A DNA stretch of 64,000 nucleotides from Candidatus Obscuribacterales bacterium (GTDB taxonomy: Bacteria > Cyanobacteriota > Vampirovibrionia > Obscuribacterales > Obscuribacteraceae): NCBI GenBank assembly GCA_019747875.1, contig JAIEQI010000089.1:1-64000 (forward strand), written 5' to 3'. The position numbers and the translations under genes are program-made. Position 1 is the first letter of the stretch, and each line of letters begins with the position of its first letter. Below the pieces are notes generated by a model. That model made no database searches and was not told the origin of the DNA. It saw nothing but the letters and a program-made list of their open reading frames with translations. Below are positions 15,570 through 24,424 of the stretch, piece by piece.

Positions 15570-17468
15570 TTGCCTGAGCCCAAAGCCGGAAGCATTTTCG
15601 ATAAACGATACCTGATCACCAGGGAACTCGGCGCTGGTGGCATGGGACTAGTCTTTCAAGCGACACAGGTTGACGCCAATCGCGAAGTTGCGTTGAAGAT
15701 GCTTCGGATCGCAGGAACCGATGAGGAGTCAAAAGCAAGATTCTTCCGCGAGTTCAAAGTTCTCTCTGAATTGAATCATCCCCACATCATGACAGTTTAT
15801 GGACTCGGCATTGATTCAAATTCAGATCCTTATGCGATCTGCGAATATCTCGAGGGCATGTCACTTCGAACTTATTTGGCTCAAGGAGCCTTGGACTGGA
15901 AGGAAGCAGCACGAATAAGTTCAGAGATCGCGGAGGCACTGCAATACGCTCACAAAAATGGCGTAGTCCATCGCGATCTCAAACCAGAAAACATTGTGCT
16001 AGTCAACAAGCCTTATTCCAACTATGTGAAACTCATTGATTTCGGGCTAGCACGCATTATTCAAGAAGGCGCTCAAAAGCTAACCGGTACCGGTCAACTA
16101 CTCGGCAGCCCTCTCTACATGAGCCCAGAGCAAACGCGGCAGGCAGCAGACAATCGCAGTGACATATATTCCCTGGGATGTATTTTTTTCGAGATGCTTT
16201 CCGGACAACAATTGTTTCCAGCAAATGAAGCCGCATCTGCAATATATTTGCATTCCAGCGAGAGTGCCACACATAGATTCGTCGCCATTTCGCAGCAAGT
16301 ACCGGCAAAATTGATGGATCTCCTGGCTGAAATGTTAGCGAAAGACCCAAACGATCGCTGCCAAAGCGCTCTCGCAATCAGCTCGAGATTGAAGAGTATC
16401 ATTGAGAATCCAGGGCAGTCTTTCAGCCATTCCAATAAGCAACCGAAAGCGATGAAGATTATGGTGGCTTTAAGCGCGATGCTTCTTGCAGCTTTGGTTC
16501 CGATCTCCGTTGCTGCTTTCATGCATCAACAGAAACGAAAACCTGTCTATATCGAATCAGCTCCAAAATCATTTCAAAACGAAATCAACGCTTTAGACAA
16601 AGAAATGGAGAAGTACCACCAGAAGCAAACTGAAGCCAACATCGTTGCGATTTCACATGAAGAGCACACAAAAAAGCTGTCGCATTGGCTAGAAAGACTT
16701 AAGCAGCTTGAGAATAAAGGGCGAAGAAATAAAGATAAATTTCGAGTCTATTGGCTCGAAAGCATCTGTTATAAGAAATTGAACGACTACGAAAAACAAA
16801 ATAAGTACCTATTGCTTTGCTTAGAACTAATTCCAAAGCGCAAAGATCAACGCTACGGAGAGGTGCCTGGTCTATTGTTTGGCTGCGCATTGGGCTGTAA
16901 AAACATGGGCAAGCTTCCTGAAGCGAAACGATATGCGCTGGCCGCGATCGACACCGCAAAAGAGTTGGACGAATGGATAGCTCAGGGAAATGTAGTCAAA
17001 GAAATGTTACCTTCGGGCACTAGACATATCTCCGGTTGGTCCGTCACCAGTTTTGGTATTGTTCCGACCCAGCTCTACCTAAACGAAGGCAATTTCAAAG
17101 ATGCAATGAAATTTGCTCAACCGATACACTTCGATGAATTGAAAGCCTTTCCACATACCCAAGCAGGCAACGCCTCTATTAGTGGAACGATATGCTACGC
17201 AGTTTGCTTGGCAAAATTGGGAAACAAAAAAGATGCAGTTAAGACAGTCGAGGATATCGTAAATAAGTTCAACCAGCCTGGCGACATTCCTGAAGATATC
17301 AGCAAACCGCACCAACAATTAGCTACAGCGGCGGACATCTTAAAGGTCTACGGAGAAGCATGTGATTGGTTTGATGAATACGAACCGACACTGGCACCAA
17401 AGTACAGAAAAAAAGCGGCTGAGTACGCAAAGTTCTACGGGCTCGAAGATTTCTGGGCAAAACAATAG
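15570..17468 (+). CDS. Hanks-type Ser/Thr protein kinase with C-terminal sensor region (copy 1)
   Basis: A membrane-anchored eukaryotic-like kinase of 632 aa. It shows the glycine loop GAGGMG (21-26), ATP-binding Lys43, catalytic HRDLKPEN with Asp136, DFG at 157-159 and the activation-loop end GSPLYMSPEQ. One membrane helix (about 296-316) separates the cytosolic kinase from an outer region of about 315 aa. That region is rich in helices with TPR-like character (YKKLNDYEKQNKYLLLC, GKLPEAKRYALAAID). The start is TTG 15570, fixed by GGAGGG 6 nt upstream and by exact agreement with copy 2; an ATG at 15501 lies before the probable promoter. Copy 2 follows 93 nt later. Likely senses an envelope or extracellular signal. 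Confidence 0.9.
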   Translation: MPEPKAGSIFDKRYLITRELGAGGMGLVFQATQVDANREVALKMLRIAGTDEESKARFFREFKVLSELNHPHIMTVYGLGIDSNSDPYAICEYLEGMSLRTYLAQGALDWKEAARISSEIAEALQYAHKNGVVHRDLKPENIVLVNKPYSNYVKLIDFGLARIIQEGAQKLTGTGQLLGSPLYMSPEQTRQAADNRSDIYSLGCIFFEMLSGQQLFPANEAASAIYLHSSESATHRFVAISQQVPAKLMDLLAEMLAKDPNDRCQSALAISSRLKSIIENPGQSFSHSNKQPKAMKIMVALSAMLLAALVPISVAAFMHQQKRKPVYIESAPKSFQNEINALDKEMEKYHQKQTEANIVAISHEEHTKKLSHWLERLKQLENKGRRNKDKFRVYWLESICYKKLNDYEKQNKYLLLCLELIPKRKDQRYGEVPGLLFGCALGCKNMGKLPEAKRYALAAIDTAKELDEWIAQGNVVKEMLPSGTRHISGWSVTSFGIVPTQLYLNEGNFKDAMKFAQPIHFDELKAFPHTQAGNASISGTICYAVCLAKLGNKKDAVKTVEDIVNKFNQPGDIPEDISKPHQQLATAADILKVYGEACDWFDEYEPTLAPKYRKKAAEYAKFYGLEDFWAKQ

Positions 17469-17536
17469 CGCTACCGTTTGAAACACGCTGATTCTCCTTT
17501 CAAGAACCTGCGCGTCGCCACCGCCGCTTGTGCTGT

Positions 17537-17561
17537 TATAATCCTCAACGGAGGGATCATT
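17537..17561 (+). promoter_or_regulatory. TATAAT plus Shine-Dalgarno module before kinase 2
   Basis: TATAAT (17537-17542) is followed after 7 nt by GGAGGG (17550-17555) and after 6 nt by TTG 17562, the same design as before kinase 1. The flanking bases differ, so the kept parts stand out. No clear -35 box is present. Confidence 0.5.
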
Positions 17562-19484
17562 TTGCCTGAACCCAAAGCCGGAAGCATCTTCGACAAGAGA
17601 TACCTGATCCTGAAGGAACTCGGGGCTGGCGGCATGGGACAAGTGTTCCACGCAAAACAGGTCGATGCTGAACGCGAAGTTGCACTAAAACTATTACGCG
17701 TATCGGTACAGGATGATGAATCCAAGACAAGATTTTTTCGAGAATTCAAAGTCCTTTCTGAATTGAATCATCCTCACATAATGACGGTCTACGGTCTTGC
17801 ATTAGGTCCGGACTCAACACCTTATGCCATCTGCGAATATTTGGAAGGAACATCACTACGCACTTTTCTGGACAACGGTGCACTATCGTGGAGAGCAGCC
17901 GCACAGATAACGATCGAGATCGCCGAAGCGTTGCACTATGCTCACACAAGTGGCATCGTTCATCGTGATTTAAAGCCGGAAAACATCATGTTAGTTAGCA
18001 AACCGCACTCCAACTATGTAAAGTTGATCGACTTTGGACTCTCGCGCATAGTCCAGGAAGGCTCGCAAAAGCTAACGGGAACAGGTCAGTTAATTGGCAG
18101 TCCGCTGTATATGAGTCCCGAGCAGTCGCGACAGGCAGCCGATCAGCGCAGCGACATTTATTCACTCGGCTGTATCCTATTTGAAATGCTTTCAGGACAG
18201 CAGCTCTTCCCTTCAGCTGAAGCTGTATCCGCTTTGTATATGCACTCGAATAAAAGCGCCACCAACAGATTTTGCAACATCGTTCAGCAAGTTCCAGAAC
18301 GACTCATGAATCTTTTGGCTGAGATGCTTGCAAAAGATCCCGCTGATCGATGTCAAAGCGCAGATGAAGTAGCAAACCGTTTAAGAAGAGTCCTCGATAC
18401 TCCAGGGGAATCTTTTAGTCAGTCTCACCAGAGCAAGATTCCGAATAGAACAAAGTCCCTTATCGCAGTTGGCTTGATCTTGACTGCTATTGCTATCCCT
18501 CTGCTGCTTGCCGGCTCGATCAAGCAACAGCACAAAAGGCCTCCCTCGTTAGTGGCAACACCAAAATCATTTGCGAAAGAGCTCGCCGCCATAGACACGG
18601 AAATGAATGACGCTCATACGGATCAAGTGGAAGCGATGGTGCTTGATGTGGATTCACTTCGAGCAGATAAGCAACAATACAAAGCCTGGCTTTGGAGGCT
18701 AAAGGAGCTGGAGCCCAAAGCAAGAAACAACAAAGAAAGGTATGCCGTATATTGGCTTGAGGCAATCTGTTATTCAGAGCTCCGTGATTGGCCAAACAGA
18801 ATAAAATACCTCAAACTCTGTCTTGACCAAATTCCAAAGAACCAGGACAAAAAATACACCGAGAAGCCTGGCATTTTAGGTTTAATTGCAATGGCTTTCT
18901 ATAATCTGAATAATATCCCCGAGGCAAGACGATATGCTCTTGCAGCGGACAAGGAGTCCAAAGAATTTGGAAAGTGGCTAGACAATGGAAACGAGATCAC
19001 TCAATTAGCGCCATCGACATTAAAACAATCAGCAGGATGGTTAGTGCCGCAAGCAACTAGCATACTTGCAGAGATGTACTTCGGCGAAGGAAATTATGAG
19101 GAAGCCAGCAAGTATGCTTCCAGAATGCACGATTTGGAACTTACTGGTTTTCCATTTGACGGACCAGGCAATGCCACAATTAATTCAACATTGATTTACG
19201 CTAGCTGTCTTGCAAAAATGGGGAAGAGAGCCAAAGCCATAAAGGTAGTTGAGCATTCAATCGGCAAGTTCAATAAGCCTGGGGAAATTCCAGAATCGAT
19301 TAGACCAAACAACAAAAAAGCGACGGCGGCAAATATCCTCAACCTCTACGGCGAAGTGTGTAATTGGCTTGATGAATATGAGCCTAAGCTGGCTCTAAAA
19401 TATCGGGCACAGGCTGCCGAATACGCAAAGTTCTACCACCTGGAAAGCTATTGGGCACAGCGACAGAAACCCAACCCTGCCTAG
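17562..19484 (+). CDS. Hanks-type Ser/Thr protein kinase with C-terminal sensor region (copy 2)
   Basis: Paralogue of the preceding kinase, 640 aa, with the same residue numbering for the active site: GAGGMG 21-26, Lys43, HRDLKPEN with Asp136 and Asp157 of DFG. A membrane helix lies at about 300-320 (IAVGLILTAIAIPLLLAG). The outer region has the same helical TPR-like layout (FYNLNNIPEARRYALAAD, KMGKRAKAIKVVE) and both copies end in an AEYAKFYxLE segment. The kinase halves are closely similar, while the outer halves have diverged much more, as expected if the copies sense different signals. The start is TTG 17562 (GGAGGG 6 nt upstream). The pair arose by tandem duplication. Confidence 0.9.
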   Translation: MPEPKAGSIFDKRYLILKELGAGGMGQVFHAKQVDAEREVALKLLRVSVQDDESKTRFFREFKVLSELNHPHIMTVYGLALGPDSTPYAICEYLEGTSLRTFLDNGALSWRAAAQITIEIAEALHYAHTSGIVHRDLKPENIMLVSKPHSNYVKLIDFGLSRIVQEGSQKLTGTGQLIGSPLYMSPEQSRQAADQRSDIYSLGCILFEMLSGQQLFPSAEAVSALYMHSNKSATNRFCNIVQQVPERLMNLLAEMLAKDPADRCQSADEVANRLRRVLDTPGESFSQSHQSKIPNRTKSLIAVGLILTAIAIPLLLAGSIKQQHKRPPSLVATPKSFAKELAAIDTEMNDAHTDQVEAMVLDVDSLRADKQQYKAWLWRLKELEPKARNNKERYAVYWLEAICYSELRDWPNRIKYLKLCLDQIPKNQDKKYTEKPGILGLIAMAFYNLNNIPEARRYALAADKESKEFGKWLDNGNEITQLAPSTLKQSAGWLVPQATSILAEMYFGEGNYEEASKYASRMHDLELTGFPFDGPGNATINSTLIYASCLAKMGKRAKAIKVVEHSIGKFNKPGEIPESIRPNNKKATAANILNLYGEVCNWLDEYEPKLALKYRAQAAEYAKFYHLESYWAQRQKPNPA

Positions 19485-19697
19485 GTTTTGACAATCACAA
19501 ACGCTATAATCAAAGAACGACTCCAGTGGCATTGATACTTCTGGAGAACCCAGCACCAATCAAAGCCATTCCCGTTATCAAGCGAAAAGAACCGGCTTCC
19601 AATAAACAAAACATCAGCTAAAATGACAGCGTGATTCGCAAGTGAACGCAGCCGAGACATAGATTTCCGGACTACCTGTTCGATATAAAGAGGAAGC

Positions 19698-20372
19698 ATG
19701 GCAAAGATTCTCGTTGTTGATGATGACGCAGTTCTTTGCCTTAACGTTGCGGAGTTTCTCAAAGGCGCAGGTCATAAGTGCGACCTTAGCCATGATGCCG
19801 AAGAAGCATCGCAAATGCTAGAGCGCTTCCAATATGACATAGTCTTGATGGATTGGGAGCTGCCTGACGGGTCGGGTGTGCAAACCATCAAAAAATTCAG
19901 GGCTAATAACGGCGTGACACCAATACTGATGCTCACCGGAAGGTCCGCAATAGAAGATAAGGAGCAAGGGCTAGATGCGGGCGCAGATGATTACCTGACA
20001 AAACCATTTCACATGAAAGAATTAGTTGCCAGAATAAAGGCACTCTTGCGCCGCCCCCCGATGGTACCAGGGGACGAATTGCGAGTTGGTGAACTCCTCA
20101 TGAAACCCGAGAAGCGCCAAGTTTTTCTAAGCGGAGTGGAAGTAAGTCTACGCAACATAGAATTTTCAGTGTTGGAATTTTTTATGCGCAATCCGGGCAA
20201 AGTTTTCAAACCGGAAAAAATCATTGAACGTGTTTGGGAATCTACAACTGATGTTAGTGTGCACGCGGTTTATTCCTGCATCAAGCGACTGAAGCAAGCT
20301 TTGGATAAACAAGGGAAAGAATCAATTTTCAGAAACATTCCCGGACAAGGATACGAGCTCGTTGAAAAGTGA
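19698..20372 (+). CDS. OmpR/PhoB-type response regulator
   Basis: A two-component DNA-binding regulator of 224 aa. The receiver domain (1-120) has the acidic pair in VDDDAV, phospho-acceptor Asp52 (VLMDWELPD) and Lys102 (LTKPF). The C-terminal winged helix (about 128-224) shows RNIEFSVLEFFMRNPGKVF, WESTTDVSVHAVYSCIKRLKQAL and GYELV, typical of the OmpR/PhoB group. The start is ATG 19698 with AGAGGA 3 nt upstream, a short but usable spacing. The last 11 nt overlap the histidine-kinase gene, so the two are translated as a pair. Confidence 0.95.
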   Translation: MAKILVVDDDAVLCLNVAEFLKGAGHKCDLSHDAEEASQMLERFQYDIVLMDWELPDGSGVQTIKKFRANNGVTPILMLTGRSAIEDKEQGLDAGADDYLTKPFHMKELVARIKALLRRPPMVPGDELRVGELLMKPEKRQVFLSGVEVSLRNIEFSVLEFFMRNPGKVFKPEKIIERVWESTTDVSVHAVYSCIKRLKQALDKQGKESIFRNIPGQGYELVEK

Positions 20373-22053
20373 TTTTCCGATCCTCATCAGTATTCTGACT
20401 ACTTTATTGATTGTCTGTGGCTTCATTGTAGCCAATAGTGGAGGCGCAAACACCAATATTGTTTTGCTGCTGCTCGGATTGTGCGGGTTAATCGCAAACT
20501 TCCAGATTAGAAGCTATTTTGCTCTACGAAAAGGTATAGATCAGCTTACAAACAACGCGCAGCGGCTTCGAGAGGGGCAAACGCTGCAGCTGGAAAAAGC
20601 GCCACCAATTTTGGAAGAATTGGATCACTCAATGCGCCAGATCAAAATAGACTTCAATGAACTGAGCCGAAGAGAACAGTCAGTAATCTCACAAGCACTT
20701 GACGTAATTTGCACCATCGGACCGGATCAGAATTTCGAGAGCGTAAACCCGGCAAGCAAAAAGATTCTCGGCTATGAACCTGCGGAACTTGTCGGAAAAC
20801 AATTCACAGAAATCATTCTTCCTGAAGACAGAGAAAATAGCCTGAATGCTTCGCTCGGTGCCGCACGCAGCGTTGACGTGCTCAACTTCGAGAACAGAGT
20901 TGTACGCAAAAACGGATCTGTTATTAACATGTTGTGGTCCGCGCATTGGTCGGCTGCTGAGAAAAAGCTCTTTTGTGTCGCGCACGACATTACGGCCAGG
21001 AAGGATGCAGAGCGTTTGCTTGCCGAAAGCGAAGCACGCATCAGGCAAATCATCGAGATCCTTCCTGTCGGTTTGTTGATTTCGAACGAGCTGGGAATAG
21101 TCGAATCCGCCAACCAAACATTACTAAACCTCTCATCGATGAGTTCTGCCGATTTTGTCGGCAAGCACCTGCATACGCTTATGCCCGAGCTATTGAATAG
21201 TCCGGCACCGCCCGAATACAGCAAGCTAATTGGCACTCTTACCGACAGCAGGATCAAATTGAGAACCGGTGAATTCATCAACGTACAAGTATCCGCGAGC
21301 AAATTGATCTTGGGTTCTTACTCGTGTTATTTAATCGCGATTGTCGATACAAGTGAAAAGGAAAAACTTGAGCAAGTAAAACGCGAGTTCTTCGCAATGG
21401 TCAATCATGATCTACGGGCGCCCCTGACCTCGCTTCTCTCGGTCTTCGACGTTCTGTCAGAAGGCGGACTGGGGCCTCTGACAGAATATGGAAACGAAGT
21501 TATCCAACGCAATGCAGGGGAAGTTGGACGCTTGATCAAACTTGTCGATGAATTACTTGATATTGAAAAAATGAAAGCAGGAAAGTTCGAAATAGAAGCG
21601 GAACTTTCAGATGTTGATTACATTTGTTTGGCTTCGATGGCGGCAGTTCAACATCTGGCACTTCGCCACAAAATCTCGATCCAATACACCCCAACTTCTC
21701 ACTTTGTTTACGCTGACAAATCGCTATTGATTCGCGTGCTGGTGAATTTATTGTCGAACGCAGTAAAATTCTCGCCACCTCATTCGGAAGTTATAGTGGC
21801 CGTCAGCGAAAAAAGCGACCATACTCATTTCGAGGTGAAGGATAACGGACCGGGCGTTCCAGAAGAATATCGCGAGCTGATATTTGAACAATACAAACAA
21901 GTTCCGGGTAGCGATGAGAAAAAACGCGGCACCGGATTAGGATTGCCGATCTGTAAGATGATCGTTGAACAACATGGTGGACGCATATGGCTGGCATCAG
22001 AAGCCCGAAAAGGCTCAAGCTTCCAATTCACGATCCCAAATAAGCAGGACTAA
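20362..22053 (+). CDS. PAS-domain sensor histidine kinase
   Basis: Membrane-bound partner of the preceding regulator, 563 aa. Two N-terminal membrane helices (residues about 5-48) with almost no loop between them are followed by a coiled segment. Two PAS domains come next (about 110-215 and 225-330: GYEPAELVGKQF and SSADFVGKH). The HisKA helix carries phospho-acceptor His349 in VNHDLRAPL, and the ATPase domain has an N box (LLSNAVKFS), a G1 box (DNGPGVP) and a G2 box (GTGLGLPICK). With so little outside the membrane, it probably senses an intracellular or membrane signal. The start is TTG 20362, overlapping the regulator by 11 nt. It ends just before a hairpin and a terminator. Confidence 0.94.
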   Translation: MKSDFPILISILTTLLIVCGFIVANSGGANTNIVLLLLGLCGLIANFQIRSYFALRKGIDQLTNNAQRLREGQTLQLEKAPPILEELDHSMRQIKIDFNELSRREQSVISQALDVICTIGPDQNFESVNPASKKILGYEPAELVGKQFTEIILPEDRENSLNASLGAARSVDVLNFENRVVRKNGSVINMLWSAHWSAAEKKLFCVAHDITARKDAERLLAESEARIRQIIEILPVGLLISNELGIVESANQTLLNLSSMSSADFVGKHLHTLMPELLNSPAPPEYSKLIGTLTDSRIKLRTGEFINVQVSASKLILGSYSCYLIAIVDTSEKEKLEQVKREFFAMVNHDLRAPLTSLLSVFDVLSEGGLGPLTEYGNEVIQRNAGEVGRLIKLVDELLDIEKMKAGKFEIEAELSDVDYICLASMAAVQHLALRHKISIQYTPTSHFVYADKSLLIRVLVNLLSNAVKFSPPHSEVIVAVSEKSDHTHFEVKDNGPGVPEEYRELIFEQYKQVPGSDEKKRGTGLGLPICKMIVEQHGGRIWLASEARKGSSFQFTIPNKQD

Positions 22054-22087
22054 GGAGTTGAGAGGGGCGATAGCCCAGCGAAACTCC
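22054..22087 (+). other. Nested hairpin directly after the histidine-kinase stop
   Basis: GGAGTT (22054-22059) pairs with AACTCC (22082-22087) around an inner hairpin GGGC-GATA-GCCC (22065-22076), leaving internal loops GAGAG and AGCGA. The inner hairpin and the following AG match a hairpin at 28345-28358 (GGGC-GACA-GCCC-AG), where the outer stem differs in sequence but not in form. This could be a small conserved RNA element or part of the 3' end of the transcript. Confidence 0.4.
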
Positions 22088-22098
22088 AGAGCGTCTAC

Positions 22099-22136
22099 AA
22101 AAAAAAGAGGAGGCGTTCTACCAATGCCTCCTCTTT
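22099..22136. terminator. Intrinsic terminator, strongest on the minus strand
   Basis: A perfect 11-bp stem (AAAGAGGAGGC 22104-22114 with GCCTCCTCTTT 22126-22136) and an 11-nt loop. On the minus strand it is followed by a run of Ts (A-run at 22099-22106), so it ends the small Pro-Ile-tail gene. On the plus strand it lies after the histidine kinase with only a short T run. Confidence 0.88.
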
Positions 22137-22155
22137 CGTGCTGTGAATGCTTTTC

Positions 22156-22536
22156 TTATCGACGATGACCATGGTCATGTCCGCGACGCGGAATTGGAAT
22201 TGGAATCGGAATCGGAATTGGGATCGGAATTGGGAATGGTCCACCACGGCCAGGTCCGGGGAAGCCGCCGTCACAGAACGATGGAATCGTTCCTGCGTGA
22301 TATGAACGTTGAGGACCTCTGCGCAGATCCTGAATTTTTATATCACCCCAATTAGTCTCATATACATCAAGTCTTCTATTGGGTCCGGCCATCCACTCGG
22401 CTCTATTGATCAGCGCTCTCGTATCGCACGGTCTGTTGTATATCTCTTGCCGGATAACGTTTATCGCATCGTGGACATCGCCATAACTCAAATCTGTGGC
22501 AAGTCGCCGCGCATTATATTCAAATCTCGGATCCAT
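22156..22536 (-). CDS. Small hypothetical protein with Pro-Ile dipeptide tail
   Basis: A 126-aa protein. The N-terminal 80 residues are hydrophilic and probably folded (FEYNARRLATDLSYGDVHDAINVIRQEI), the middle is Gly-rich (GGFPGPGRGGPF) and then comes a run of eight Pro-Ile repeats ending in RRGHDHGHRR. There is no signal peptide. The start is ATG 22536 with GGAGG 8 nt upstream; the longer frame from 22566 has no such site. A rigid PI rod with a His/Arg tail could bind metal, nucleic acid or another protein. No family is recognised. Confidence 0.65.
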   Translation of the reverse strand: MDPRFEYNARRLATDLSYGDVHDAINVIRQEIYNRPCDTRALINRAEWMAGPNRRLDVYETNWGDIKIQDLRRGPQRSYHAGTIPSFCDGGFPGPGRGGPFPIPIPIPIPIPIPIPRRGHDHGHRR

Positions 22537-22790
22537 GGGGGGAACCTCCACACCGTAGCAAACCAAACCGCGCTCGGACTACGCAACCAACGAGTCCAAC
22601 CGAATCTTAAATCAGAGAGCATTAGAGTCAATGCGGGAATCACTAATGAGCTATGCGGGCGAAATTACAGCGATCACATCTGAGATGCAAGCATGAATAG
22701 CGATAAGTGTTCGCGGCTGTTGCACTGAGACTAAATTAAGTCTCATAGTAAGGATGCGCAGAAAGCTCTCTTACTTCTCGGACTTAAGCA

Positions 22791-23558
22791 TTAAGGCGTG
22801 TTCTTGGGGGCTTTTTTTCCGGCCATTTTTGTTTTGGACAATGCCTTCACGCGCGCCTCTATTCGATCATTCTTGCGCTCTAGTTCCTGTACTAAAAGCT
22901 TCGCATCTTCAAGTTCACTCTCGGCATCTGCAGCTTCCTTCTTGCAATTTTGCAACTCACGACGGCTGACCACGCCCTCTGCATATAGTGAATCGAATGA
23001 TAATGCACGTTTTTGTTTCTCAGCCAGCAATTCGTTTTGCGCAGTCAGATTATTTCGAGCTTTGCTGAGATCCCGGCTCGTCTTGCTTTGGAGCTCTTTG
23101 AGATCTGGACCGCTCATGTATTCGATAAGTTCACCACCAAGTACAACGGTTGGAACCATGCCGGGTCCAGTTAACGTCGGGACGACCGGTGGAGGTGGTG
23201 GCACAAATGATGAGCGACTAATAGATGACGAGCGAGACTTCGATTTTGCAACGGCCGGTTTTGTCGATTTGTCATCCTTTGCCACTTTGGAACCAGCTTC
23301 TGCCTTATCACCTTTGGCAGAATTAGCAGGGTTAGATTTCAACCCGGAATCTGGACTAGCGGACTTGGCCCCTTTGCCACCGGCTGTAGAAACCTGAGCC
23401 GGAGCAGCGGTAGATGCTTGGGATTTAGCAGCAGTTTGGACTTTTTGAGCAGCGGGAGCTTTAGCATCCTTGGCAGTTTCAGCGACGCAAACCAGCGGCG
23501 CTACAATCGGCGCCAGCATAATGAATGAAATACTACTTATCTGCTTCAAGTCAAACAC
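22791..23558 (-). CDS. Secreted coiled-coil hypothetical protein
   Basis: A 255-aa protein with an N-terminal signal peptide (SFIMLAPIVAPLVCVAETA) and an Ala/Lys/Ser-rich linker of about 90 residues. A Pro patch (PPPPPVVPTLTGPG) leads into a C-terminal coiled coil (about residues 165-245), with LQSKTSRDLSKARNNLTAQN and ELEDAKLLVQELERKNDRIE. The piece SLYAEGVVSRREL resembles the hairpin tip of membrane-fusion (HlyD/outer-membrane-factor-associated) proteins, but the rest of that family is absent. The start is taken as GTG 23558; no strong ribosome-binding site is seen, so it is uncertain. Divergent from the ymdB-like gene. Confidence 0.65.
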   Translation of the reverse strand: MFDLKQISSISFIMLAPIVAPLVCVAETAKDAKAPAAQKVQTAAKSQASTAAPAQVSTAGGKGAKSASPDSGLKSNPANSAKGDKAEAGSKVAKDDKSTKPAVAKSKSRSSSISRSSFVPPPPPVVPTLTGPGMVPTVVLGGELIEYMSGPDLKELQSKTSRDLSKARNNLTAQNELLAEKQKRALSFDSLYAEGVVSRRELQNCKKEAADAESELEDAKLLVQELERKNDRIEARVKALSKTKMAGKKAPKNTP

Positions 23559-23632
23559 GGCAAATCTTCAGATTAGGAAAGAAATTGAGCTTCCGGATTC
23601 GGATAAACCTCATTGTACGGTATGCTTGAGCA

Positions 23633-24424
23633 ATGAGTGAGACATTAACTATTCTATTTTTCGGCGATGTCATCGGGAAGCCTGGCAGAAGGGCGCTCTG
23701 CACTTACTTGAAGACAAAAAAGCCCGACGCTGATCTTGTTATCGCAAATGTTGAAAACGCAGCACATGGCTTCGGCGTGCAAGAGCAGCATATCAATGAG
23801 CTAATCGATGCCGGTGTGAATGTTTTCAGTGGCGGTAATCATACTTTTGATCGCCGCGAAATTTTCGATTTCATCGATGATTATCCAAATATCCTGCGTC
23901 CAGCAAACTATCCAGAAGGTACGCCTGGTAAAGGATACGTCGTCGTTGACTGCGCAGGCACCAAAGTTGGAATCATCAACCTTCATGGACGCGTATTTAT
24001 GGAACCATTGCGCTCACCGTTCTTAATTGCAGACGAAATTCTAAAAACAATCGAGAACGAGACCAACATAATTTTTGTAGACATACACGCTGAAGCGACT
24101 GCGGAGAAGCAGGCAGTTGGATGGTACCTGGATGGACGAGTTTCAGCGGTGGTCGGCACACACACCCACGTTCAAACTGCTGACGAGCGAATTCTGCCAA
24201 ATGGCACTGGTTATTTGACGGATGCCGGCGCGTGCGGACCAATGAACAGCGTTATTGGAATGAACTTCGACGGAGTATTTCGCCGCATGGTTCAGCAACT
24301 TCCCTCTCGTTTTGAAGTCGCCGAGGGTAGAGCTGCGGTCTGCGGCGTCATGGTGAAAATAAACAAAGAGACCGGCAAAGCCGAAAGCGTCGAAAGAATT
24401 CGTTTCGAGGAAGCGGAAAAATGA
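23633..24424 (+). CDS. ymdB: YmdB-family metallophosphoesterase
   Basis: A 263-aa cytosolic phosphoesterase of the TIGR00282 (YmdB) family, with a two-metal active site. Motifs seen are FFGDVIGKPGR (Asp metal ligand), NVENAAHGFG, GGNHTFDR (most members have W in place of F), DIHAEATAEK and VVGTHTHVQTADE, in the order expected. Members hydrolyse 2',3'-cyclic nucleotides in vitro and affect RNA turnover and biofilm decisions in Bacillus. The stop overlaps the start of the PHP gene by 4 nt (ATGA), so the two are coupled and perhaps act in one nucleotide or RNA-turnover pathway. Confidence 0.93.
   Translation: MSETLTILFFGDVIGKPGRRALCTYLKTKKPDADLVIANVENAAHGFGVQEQHINELIDAGVNVFSGGNHTFDRREIFDFIDDYPNILRPANYPEGTPGKGYVVVDCAGTKVGIINLHGRVFMEPLRSPFLIADEILKTIENETNIIFVDIHAEATAEKQAVGWYLDGRVSAVVGTHTHVQTADERILPNGTGYLTDAGACGPMNSVIGMNFDGVFRRMVQQLPSRFEVAEGRAAVCGVMVKINKETGKAESVERIRFEEAEK

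Noticed and set aside
19488-19510. TTGACA and TATAAT before the response-regulator gene
   Set aside because: The spacer is 11 bp, too short for a sigma-70 promoter; TATAAT alone may still be used with a different upstream site.
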